5,305 nt of DNA from an uncultured Eubacteriales bacterium (GTDB taxonomy: Bacteria; Bacillota; Clostridia; Oscillospirales; Acutalibacteraceae). The stretch is taken from contig CAKSNI010000090.1 of NCBI GenBank assembly GCA_934476025.1, positions 1 to 5,305 of the forward strand, read 5' to 3'. Under the pieces are notes generated by a model. That model had not been told where the DNA came from and made no database searches. It was given only the letters and a program-made list of their open reading frames with translations. Within the stretch, counting starts at the first letter, position 1. The number at the start of each line of letters is the position of its first letter. Shown in pieces: positions 1 through 5,002 of the stretch. A program made the translations under genes and the position numbers.

Positions 1-684
1 AAGCAGTTCCCGACTGCGAAGCACCGGAGATGCCCAGGTTACGGCATTGCGGATAATGGTCTGAACATTCGGATCATAAAAGGTCGGGTAGGATTCATGG
101 CCCGGCTGAAAATAGAAGATTCGGCCGTTTTCCCGGTGGAAAGTACAGCCGGAACGGAACAGTTCGCCGCCTTCGTACCATCCCATGAAAACAATGTCAT
201 CGGGATTGGGTACGGCAAACGGTTCGGCATAGGTTTCCTCGTGCGGCAATTCAAAATACCGACCAATCCCCCGTGCAATCGGATGTGCGGGTTGGATCTT
301 CCAGATCCGCTCCAGATCGCCGTTTTCACGCCAGGAAAGATTGCAGGTTGTGCCGAGCAGATACCGGAACGGTTTGGAATGATGTGCGGAATGAAGGAAA
401 ATGATTCCCATACCCTTGAGAACCGCTTCTTTCACCCGAAGGGCGATTTCATCCGGTACTAAATGATGGCAAATATGGCCCCACCAGATCATCACATCGG
501 TATTGTCAACGACCTCCTGTGTTAATCCGCATTCCGGGTCATCCAGTGTGGCGGTTCGCACCTGAATTTCGTCCGACTGCAAAAAATCGGCGATGGCCTT
601 GTGAATGCCTTCGGGGTAAATCGCCTTTACGGCTTCGCTTTGCTTTTCGTGGCAGAATTCATTCCAAACGGTCACTCGAATCAT
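1..684 (-). CDS. ThuA-family (trehalose utilization-like) sugar-metabolism protein, C-terminus cut by window edge
   Basis: The frame is open for 228 codons from ATG 684 to the left edge, with no stop seen. The start is supported by an AAAGGAG site 8 nt upstream and by the family-typical opening MIRVTVWNEF-HEK. Further ThuA-type blocks follow in order: MIWWGHICHH (about 65-74), GMGIIFLHSAHHSK (91-104), GTTCNLSWRE (111-120), HPIARGI (134-140), WYEGGELFRSGC (169-180), IFYFQPGHESYP (189-200) and NAVTWASP (213-220). The fold is a class I glutamine amidotransferase-like domain. No signal peptide or membrane segment is visible, so it is probably cytoplasmic. The family is named after rhizobial ThuA, which works with the dehydrogenase ThuB on trehalose and related disaccharides. 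The substrate here cannot be told from sequence. The family block is essentially complete, so only a few C-terminal residues are likely missing. It is divergent from an AraC-type regulator, which probably controls it. Family call is firm; exact reaction is unknown. Confidence 0.9.
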   Translation of the reverse strand, partial: MIRVTVWNEFCHEKQSEAVKAIYPEGIHKAIADFLQSDEIQVRTATLDDPECGLTQEVVDNTDVMIWWGHICHHLVPDEIALRVKEAVLKGMGIIFLHSAHHSKPFRYLLGTTCNLSWRENGDLERIWKIQPAHPIARGIGRYFELPHEETYAEPFAVPNPDDIVFMGWYEGGELFRSGCTFHRENGRIFYFQPGHESYPTFYDPNVQTIIRNAVTWASPVLRSRELL

Positions 685-692
685 TCTAAACA

Positions 693-699
693 CTCCTTT
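693..699 (-). promoter_or_regulatory. Ribosome binding site of the ThuA-family gene
   Basis: AAAGGAG on the minus strand lies 8 nt before the ATG at 684. This is close to ideal for a Gram-positive bacterium and fixes that start. Confidence 0.85.
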
Positions 700-747
700 G
701 AAATTCCGAAATCCATTTTTGCGGGCTTGGGAGATTTTTCCGAAAAA

Positions 748-753
748 AGTATA
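748..753 (-). promoter_or_regulatory. Predicted promoter (extended -10) of the ThuA-family gene
   Basis: The minus strand reads TGTGG-TATACT, giving a TATACT -10 hexamer with a TG at the extended -10 position. Transcription would start near 741, leaving a leader of roughly 57 nt. No good -35 hexamer is visible at 16-18 nt spacing (about 770-777), which suggests dependence on the extended -10 or on an activator. This -10 box forms one half of the palindrome shared with the araC promoter. Confidence 0.6.
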
Positions 754-778
754 CCACAAAGGGAAAAATTGTGCTATA
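750..778. promoter_or_regulatory. Palindrome spanning both divergent -10 boxes; candidate operator
   Basis: Arms TATACCACAA (750-759) and TTGTGCTATA (769-778) are inverted repeats with one mismatch (C754/C774) around a 9-nt centre, AGGGAAAAA. The symmetry axis is at 764, midway between the two -10 boxes. Each arm carries the extended -10 motif of one promoter (TGTGG-TATA leftward, TGTGC-TATA rightward). A protein bound here would cover both promoters at once. The sequence is seen directly; the role as an operator, and the AraC-family neighbour as its ligand, are inferred. Confidence 0.5.
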
Positions 779-780
779 AT
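772..780 (+). promoter_or_regulatory. Predicted promoter (extended -10) of the AraC-family regulator gene
   Basis: TGC-TATAAT combines a consensus -10 hexamer (775-780) with an extended -10 TG. The -35 position at 17 bp spacing (752-757, TACCAC) is poor and overlaps the -10 box of the divergent promoter. Transcription would begin around 787, about 40 nt before the start codon. Confidence 0.7.
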
Positions 781-825
781 TCCCTTGCCGGAAAATATTA
801 AAATTTTGCGATTGGGGAAATGAAA

Positions 826-1731
826 ATGGAAATGCCGTTTGATGAGGGAATTGAAAAAAGGAACGGTTTGTTTTTACCGGTACAGTGCCTGGTAATGCCG
901 ATGAAGGCAGCCACCGCAAAGTGGAACCGGTTCCATTACCATGACTATATCGAACTTCTTTATACCGTAAAGGGAAGCGTTTCGGTCAATGTTTGCGAAA
1001 AGGAGTACACAATGCTGGAAAATTCGGCGGTGATTATCAATGCCGGCGAACCGCACAGCACGGCCGGAAGCGGAGAAAGAACCCTGCTTTGTATTAAATT
1101 TTTGCCGCAGACTTTATTTTCGCTGGGGCAGTATGCTACGGAATTTGAATCAATGATGCCGTATATATCGGGAAATTTCGGTTCCAAACGATTCTTTGAT
1201 AAAGAATTTTTGACCGGTGTTGGGTTACACAAAGTGTTCTCGGAAATTTACCGGGAACACAGGGAAGGAAAATTTGCCTGTGAGTTGACGATCCGGGCCG
1301 ATGTTATCCGGATCTTTGCACAGATCATACGATATTGGCATGATCAGGCCGTCGGAAATTCGGCCCTTTCCGGTTCGGCCGCCGCCGTTATCCGAAAAGC
1401 CAGGGAATATACCGGCCGGAATTATGCAGAGGCTACCCTTGAGAGTGCGGCCCGTGCCTGCGGAACCAGCTATAGTTATTTTTCACGGCTGTTTTCTTTT
1501 TATATGCGAATGGGCTATTCCGATTATCTGAACCGGGTCAAGGTAAACGAATCGCTGAAACTTCTCACGACTACCGGGCTTTCCATTACCGAAATTGCTA
1601 TGGCGGTTGGATTTTCCTCCAGCAGTTACTATATCCGTGTCTTTCGCGAACTCAGAGGAATTTCTCCCGGAAAACTCCGGAAAAAAATGCTTTCCGAAAC
1701 TTGCGAAGAACACTTAGGGTCGGAGCAATGA
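826..1731 (+). CDS. AraC-family transcriptional regulator with N-terminal cupin domain
   Basis: This is a 301-residue protein of the usual two-domain AraC type. The N-terminal half is a cupin-like effector domain: FHYHDYIELLYTVKGS at about 36-51, then NAGEPHS near 72-78, typical of sugar-responsive members. The C-terminal half carries two helix-turn-helix units: LESAARACGTSYSYFSRLF at 205-223, and ITEIAMAVGFSSSSYYIRVF at 254-273, followed by the family ending GISPGKLR (278-285). Three in-frame ATGs lie at 820, 826 and 832. I choose 826 because the weak GGGG site at 814-817 is 8 nt away from it but only 2 nt from 820; 820 remains possible. It is divergent from the ThuA-family gene and shares a palindromic promoter region with it, so it probably regulates that gene and itself in response to a sugar. 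The effector cannot be identified from sequence. It ends at a hairpin terminator facing argS. Confidence 0.93.
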   Translation: MEMPFDEGIEKRNGLFLPVQCLVMPMKAATAKWNRFHYHDYIELLYTVKGSVSVNVCEKEYTMLENSAVIINAGEPHSTAGSGERTLLCIKFLPQTLFSLGQYATEFESMMPYISGNFGSKRFFDKEFLTGVGLHKVFSEIYREHREGKFACELTIRADVIRIFAQIIRYWHDQAVGNSALSGSAAAVIRKAREYTGRNYAEATLESAARACGTSYSYFSRLFSFYMRMGYSDYLNRVKVNESLKLLTTTGLSITEIAMAVGFSSSSYYIRVFRELRGISPGKLRKKMLSETCEEHLGSEQ

Positions 1732-1755
1732 ATCCTTGGCTTTCAGGAGAATGAA

Positions 1756-1791
1756 AAAACTCTTCCCACCGTAAAGGGTGAGAAGAGTTTT
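1756..1791. terminator. Bidirectional hairpin terminator between araC-type gene and argS
   Basis: Arms 1756-1770 and 1777-1791 form a 15-bp stem with one C-A mismatch (1766/1781) and a 6-nt loop, GTAAAG. The outer part pairs AAAACTCTTC with GAAGAGTTTT, so the stem base gives a U-run on both strands: TTTT rightward, and six Ts leftward from A1754-1759. It lies 24 bp after the regulator's stop and 12 bp after the argS stop at 1804. It can therefore end transcription from both sides of this convergent pair. Confidence 0.88.
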
Positions 1792-1803
1792 GAATTTGGC
1801 GGA

Positions 1804-3489
1804 TTACATACTTTCCGGAGCATCGATTTTCAAAAGGGTCAGGACATTTTTCAGAACCGTGCCGGTAGCGTGGCACAAACACAGCCGGGCCTGCATCAAC
1901 GAATCGTTTTCGCCTTTCACGCGGCAGGCATTGTAGAATTTGTGGAACCGGGTGGCAACCTCCTGAACATAATGGGTGATTTTGGCCGGATCGTAGGCCT
2001 TGGCGGCAGCAATGACCACATCGGTATATGAGCCGAGGCAAAGAATCAACTCTTTTTCCTCTTCGCAGGAAAGCAGGGCGAGTTCCTCGTGGGTGCAGGA
2101 ACGGGGCAGAATGCCCTCTTCTTTTAAATTGCGGAGAATGCTGCAGATCCGGGCATAGGCGTACTGCACATAGTAAACCGGGTTCTTATTAGACTGCTCG
2201 ATAGCCAGATCCAAATCAAAGTCGAAATGAGAGTTGGGTTCCCGCAGATTAAAGAAGAACCGGGCAGCGTCGATCGGAACTTCTTCCAGCAAAGTGACCA
2301 GGGTGATGGCCTTGCCGGAACGTTTGGAAGCCTTGATGACTTCGCCGTCCCGAACCAGGCGGACCATCTGCATCAAAACGACATCCAACCGGTCGGTATC
2401 CAGCCCCAAAGCAGCCAAAGCTCCTTTCAGCCGCGGCACATATCCGTGGTGATCCGCCCCGAGGATATCAATGGCCTTGTCAAACTTCCGAACAGCCAGT
2501 TTGTTATAGTGATAGGCGATATCCGGCACAATATAGGTCGGAACTCCGTTGGAACGGATCAATACAAAGTCATCGCTGCCGAAATCTTCTCCCTTAAACC
2601 AAAGGGCTCCTTCTTTTTCGTAGGTATGGCCGCTGGCCTTGAGCATTTCAAGAATCCGGGCGGTTTCGCCGCTTTCGTGCAAAGAACTTTCCCGGAACCA
2701 GGTGTCATAGCGGATGCGGTATTTGAGCAGATCGTCATGAAGCCCCTGAATATTCTTCGGAAGGGCAAAGTCTACCAGCGCTTTGCGGCGCTGCGCTTCG
2801 CTGACCTTTAAGTAGGAATCCCCATGCAAATCCGCAAAAGCCTTGGCGTGAGCGATGATATCGGCGCCGTGATAGGAATCCTCCGGCATTTCGATGCCTT
2901 CTTCAAAAATCTGCCGGTAGCGCAGATCCAGCGAAAGGGCGAATTTGTTGATCTGATTGCCGGCATCGTTGATGTAGAATTCCCGTTCTACCTGAAAACC
3001 GGAAGCGGAAAGCACGGAAGCAAGACAATCTCCCAAAGCACCGCCGCGGGCATTGCCGACATGCATCGGGCCGGTCGGATTGGCGGAAACAAATTCAACC
3101 AGAACCCGCTTTCCCTGCCCGTAATCGCTGAAACCATACCGGTCTTTTTTCGCTTCAATATCCAGAAGAATATCCGAACGGTAAAAATCGCTCAGGGTAA
3201 AATTCAAAAACCCGGGGCCGGCAATTTCGGCAGACTGAATATAGGTGCCGGTAAAATCGGCATGAGCCAGCAGGGCTTCCGCTACCTTCCGGGGGGCGGT
3301 GCGGAATGCTTTGGCCCAGGAAAGGGCCGCATTGGCGGACAAATCCCCGTGATCTCGGTTGGCCGGTTCTTCTACGGCAATAGCGGTCAGTTCAGTCGGT
3401 TGCAAAGATCCGTCGGCGATGGCTTTTTTCGCGGCATCGGTTAATAGCTCGGAAAGTTGTGTTTTGACTTTCGTTACCAAATCGGACAT
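1804..3489 (-). CDS. argS: Arginyl-tRNA synthetase (ArgRS)
   Basis: This class I aminoacyl-tRNA synthetase charges tRNA-Arg with arginine using ATP, in the cytoplasm. The protein is 561 residues, a normal length. Domains in order: the ArgRS-specific N-terminal domain (about 1-100, with EEPANRDHGDLSANAAL at 40-56); the catalytic Rossmann domain with VEFVSANPTGPMHVGNARGG (131-150), where H143-N146 is the HIGH box; a KMSKS-loop equivalent K386-A-S-K389 followed by RSGKAITL; and the DALR anticodon-binding domain starting near YYVQYAYARICSI (439-451). It ends in LLKIDAPESM, the usual ArgRS tail. An AGAGG site lies 8 nt before ATG 3489, inside the end of the upstream gene. The start is 3 nt after that gene's stop, so translation is probably coupled. 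It is the last gene of the murI operon and ends at the terminator at 1756-1791. The KASK form of the KMSKS loop is the only oddity. Confidence 0.98.
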   Translation of the reverse strand: MSDLVTKVKTQLSELLTDAAKKAIADGSLQPTELTAIAVEEPANRDHGDLSANAALSWAKAFRTAPRKVAEALLAHADFTGTYIQSAEIAGPGFLNFTLSDFYRSDILLDIEAKKDRYGFSDYGQGKRVLVEFVSANPTGPMHVGNARGGALGDCLASVLSASGFQVEREFYINDAGNQINKFALSLDLRYRQIFEEGIEMPEDSYHGADIIAHAKAFADLHGDSYLKVSEAQRRKALVDFALPKNIQGLHDDLLKYRIRYDTWFRESSLHESGETARILEMLKASGHTYEKEGALWFKGEDFGSDDFVLIRSNGVPTYIVPDIAYHYNKLAVRKFDKAIDILGADHHGYVPRLKGALAALGLDTDRLDVVLMQMVRLVRDGEVIKASKRSGKAITLVTLLEEVPIDAARFFFNLREPNSHFDFDLDLAIEQSNKNPVYYVQYAYARICSILRNLKEEGILPRSCTHEELALLSCEEEKELILCLGSYTDVVIAAAKAYDPAKITHYVQEVATRFHKFYNACRVKGENDSLMQARLCLCHATGTVLKNVLTLLKIDAPESM

Positions 3490-3492
3490 AAT

Positions 3493-3915
3493 TCATACCT
3501 CTTTTATTTTCAGTTTCATACGGTTGTGCAGCAGCGACCGGTTATCATGCCGCAGCGAATAGGAAAAGAAAATTTCCGCTTTTCCCTCTTTTTCTTCAAA
3601 GGCAACCGCATCGGTTTCCACCAAAAAGTGAAATGTCCCGTATCGGGTTTGATGGGTGCAGGGGGTGCAGTGACCGGGGAGCAGCTCCATCCGGCTTTCA
3701 ATCCCGCCTTCCCGGATGAAAACCACCCGGCCGGTCGGATAAAAAAACAGGCGGTTTACCGTGCTTTCTTTCTCCTCTTCATCGTATTGGGTGAAACGAA
3801 GAAAAAAGCAGCGTTCGGACCTTCGGAACTCTCCGAAAAAGCGTTGTTCAATGCGGTCGCAAACACCATCGGTCGTCTGTTCGGATTCGATGTGAATTTC
3901 GGCTTTTTGAATCAT
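3493..3915 (-). CDS. DUF1934 / YwiB-like small beta-barrel protein
   Basis: This is a 140-residue protein with alternating hydrophobic beta-strand patterning and no signal peptide or membrane segment. The blocks expected of DUF1934 (Bacillus YwiB-like, calycin-type barrel) are visible: RFFGEF near 25-30, a central REGGIESRMELLPG (68-81), TRYGTFHFLVET (90-101), GKAEIFFSYSL (111-121), and a final strand HNRMKLKIKEV (130-140). Its function is unknown in the family. Its ATG overlaps the murI stop by 4 nt (ATGA), and argS begins 3 nt after its stop, so the three genes are almost certainly co-transcribed and translationally coupled. DUF1934 genes are often found beside argS in Bacillota, as I recall, which supports the family call. 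Four cysteines (C19, C36, C83, C86) include a CTPC pair; I see no established metal site. Confidence 0.82.
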   Translation of the reverse strand: MIQKAEIHIESEQTTDGVCDRIEQRFFGEFRRSERCFFLRFTQYDEEEKESTVNRLFFYPTGRVVFIREGGIESRMELLPGHCTPCTHQTRYGTFHFLVETDAVAFEEKEGKAEIFFSYSLRHDNRSLLHNRMKLKIKEV

Positions 3916-4736
3916 GACGGAAACTCACTCACCAAAACCCGTTCGATTTTTTCGGGCCCGATTTCTTCGCCGAGCAAAAGCCGGGCAATTTCGGGGAAAG
4001 AAGGGGTTATATCGCTAACGCAGAAGTGGTGAGAGCCGGGCAGGGGGGAGTTGTTGAGCATTCCGCTGCTTTCCAGTTCCCGGCGAACAGCCAGAGCGGT
4101 GGCCTCCCCGGAATTGATCAGGGTGACATCTTCTCCGAGAACCTTCCGGATAACGGAGGTTAAAATCGGGTAGTGGGTGCAGCCGAGAATCAGCGTGTCA
4201 ATACCGGCTTCCTTCAAGGGGAGAAGATATTTCCGGGCGGTTTCCAGCACAACCGGATCGTCATCATCAATCCAACCGGCTTCTACCAAAGGCACAAACA
4301 GGGTGCAGCTGGCGGAAAAAACCCGGGCATCCGGCCAAAGGGCCAGAATTTGCCGTTTGTGGGCGCCGCTGGCGATGGTTGCCGCTGTGCCGATGACGCC
4401 GATGCGCCCGGTGTGGGAAGCGGCGACCGCCGCTTTGACGGCATGAGATACCACTTCAAAAAAAGGCACCGGAAGGGTGTTTGAAGTTTCGGCGGCAACC
4501 GAACTGACGGTTCCGCAGGCGGCGACAATTAATTTAACATCGCGGGAAAGCAGAAATCGCTCATCCTGCCGGGCAAAACGAAAAATGGTTTCCCGACTTT
4601 TGGTCCCGTAGGGAACCCGGTCGGTATCCCCGAAGTAAACAATGTTTTCGTGCGGCAAAATCCGAATAAGTTCCCGTGTGACGGTTAGCCCGCCGAGGCC
4701 GGAATCAAAGATCCCGATCGGTCGTGTGTCCGGCAT
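3912..4736 (-). CDS. murI: Glutamate racemase
   Basis: MurI interconverts L- and D-glutamate without a cofactor, supplying D-Glu for the peptidoglycan stem peptide; it is cytoplasmic. The protein is 274 residues, normal for the family. Visible motifs: IGIFDSGLGGLTV (7-19, with D11-S12), YFGDTDRVPYGTKS (34-47), the first catalytic cysteine C74 in AACGTVSS, and the second, C186, in LGCTHYPIL followed by H188. The residue after C74 is Gly where most MurI proteins have Asn (ACNTA). ATG 4736 is chosen over an in-frame ATG at 4799 for three reasons: AAAGGAG sits 9 nt before it, the protein then begins directly with the family N-terminus, and the upstream ATG lies upstream of the predicted transcription start. 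It is the first gene of the murI-DUF1934-argS operon and overlaps the next gene by 4 nt. Confidence 0.96.
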   Translation of the reverse strand: MPDTRPIGIFDSGLGGLTVTRELIRILPHENIVYFGDTDRVPYGTKSRETIFRFARQDERFLLSRDVKLIVAACGTVSSVAAETSNTLPVPFFEVVSHAVKAAVAASHTGRIGVIGTAATIASGAHKRQILALWPDARVFSASCTLFVPLVEAGWIDDDDPVVLETARKYLLPLKEAGIDTLILGCTHYPILTSVIRKVLGEDVTLINSGEATALAVRRELESSGMLNNSPLPGSHHFCVSDITPSFPEIARLLLGEEIGPEKIERVLVSEFPS

Positions 4737-4741
4737 AAAAC

Positions 4742-4773
4742 GCCGCTCCTTTCCTGAAAGCGGCAGAGCCGCC
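4742..4773 (-). promoter_or_regulatory. murI leader with two competing hairpins, one covering the ribosome binding site
   Basis: On the minus strand, GCCGCTTT (4764-4757) can pair with GGAGCGGC (4749-4742). This gives an 8-bp stem with two G-U pairs and a 7-nt loop, and it masks the GGAG of the murI ribosome binding site (AAAGGAG, 4752-4746). The same GCCGC can instead pair with GCGGC (4772-4768) across a 3-nt loop, leaving the binding site free. The complementarity is seen in the sequence; any switching role is inferred and the stems are short. Confidence 0.35.
4746..4752 (-). promoter_or_regulatory. murI: Ribosome binding site of murI
   Basis: AAAGGAG on the minus strand, 9 nt before ATG 4736. 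It decides the murI start against the longer reading frame beginning at 4799. Confidence 0.88.
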
Positions 4774-4789
4774 AAAAAATTCTCTAGCC

Positions 4790-4818
4790 AGTATATCATA
4801 AAATTCCCGATTCTTCAA
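4790..4818 (-). promoter_or_regulatory. Promoter of the murI-DUF1934-argS operon
   Basis: On the minus strand, TTGAAG (4818-4813) is followed after exactly 17 nt by TATACT (4795-4790), with TGA just before it giving an extended -10. Transcription would start near 4783, with a leader of about 47 nt before murI. No other good promoter is seen between the three genes, which supports a single operon. Confidence 0.8.
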
Positions 4819-4822
4819 GTGT

Positions 4823-4864
4823 TAATGTATGAAAAGCAAACCTACATAATGTATGAAAAGCAAA
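4823..4864 (+). repeat. 18-nt exact tandem-type direct repeat, 24-nt period
   Basis: TAATGTATGAAAAGCAAA occurs at 4823-4840 and again at 4847-4864, separated by CCTACA. The period of 24 nt is also 8 codons. The copies lie immediately upstream of the -35 box of the murI promoter and about 80 nt upstream of the miaB promoter. They could be paired sites for a regulator or a chance local duplication. Confidence 0.8.
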
Positions 4865-4897
4865 TCGGCAAAATGCCGGAAGGAGCGGTGTGTAAAA

Positions 4898-4966
4898 ATG
4901 TGGTTCCCTTTTTTGAAAAAAACGAAAAACTATTTTCCGGTGCTTGAAAAAAACGAATTTTCATAG
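4898..4966 (+). other. Possible 22-codon small reading frame upstream of miaB
   Basis: An ATG at 4898 opens a short frame (MWFPFLKKTKNYFPVLEKN..., stop TAG at 4964-4966) with aromatic and lysine residues. An AGGAG lies at 4881-4885, but the spacing of 12 nt is long. The frame runs through the -35 box of the miaB promoter, and no strong promoter precedes it. It is listed because of the ribosome-binding-like site; it is probably not a gene. Confidence 0.12.
4913..4957 (+). repeat. 14-nt direct repeat TTGAAAAAAACGAA, 31-nt period
   Basis: Exact copies lie at 4913-4926 and 4944-4957. The second copy starts with TTGAAA, the -35 box of the miaB promoter. The first copy has the same hexamer but no -10 box at the proper distance. 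The spacing is about three helical turns, which would place both copies on the same DNA face. Confidence 0.75.
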
Positions 4967-4972
4967 TATAAT
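4944..4972 (+). promoter_or_regulatory. Promoter of miaB
   Basis: TTGAAA (4944-4949) and a consensus TATAAT (4967-4972) are separated by exactly 17 nt, a strong sigma-A-type promoter. Transcription would start near 4979, only about 24 nt before the miaB start codon, so the leader is very short. Confidence 0.88.
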
Positions 4973-4988
4973 AAATTGATTATAAAAT

Positions 4989-4996
4989 AAGGAGAG
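4989..4996 (+). promoter_or_regulatory. miaB: Ribosome binding site of miaB, indicating a TTG start
   Basis: AAGGAGAG is followed by TCTGTT and then TTG at 5003. The core GGAG is 8 nt before the TTG and 44 nt before the next in-frame ATG, so TTG is the likely start codon. Confidence 0.82.
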
Positions 4997-5002
4997 TCTG
5001 TT

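Noticed and set aside
97..462. Open frame of 121 codons on the plus strand inside the ThuA-family gene
   Set aside because: It is antisense to a gene with clear family motifs along its full length, and it shows no recognisable domain or promoter.
685..825. Catabolite-control (cre) site in the divergent promoter region
   Set aside because: No stretch matches the cre consensus well enough; the only clear symmetry is the palindrome at 750-778.
2227..2811. Open frame of 194 codons on the plus strand inside argS
   Set aside because: It is fully antisense to the ArgRS catalytic region; its composition mirrors the argS codons and there is no ribosome binding site.
2824..3444. Open frame of 206 codons on the plus strand inside argS
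   Set aside because: Antisense shadow of the N-terminal half of argS; the glycine-rich sequence matches no family I recognise.
3457..4032. Open frame of 191 codons on the plus strand over the DUF1934 gene
   Set aside because: It crosses the ends of three coupled minus-strand genes and has no promoter or family signature.
4760..4772. GCGGC-AGA-GCCGC hairpin as a terminator
   Set aside because: There is no T-run after it on either strand, and it lies within the murI leader between promoter and start codon.
4737..4799. 21-residue N-terminal extension of MurI from ATG 4799
   Set aside because: This ATG has no ribosome binding site and lies upstream of the predicted transcription start; the extension is not part of the MurI family sequence.
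4826..4947. 40-codon plus-strand frame beginning MYEKQTYIMYEKQIGK
   Set aside because: No ribosome binding site precedes ATG 4826 and only a poor promoter candidate is nearby; the apparent peptide repeat simply follows the 24-nt DNA repeat.
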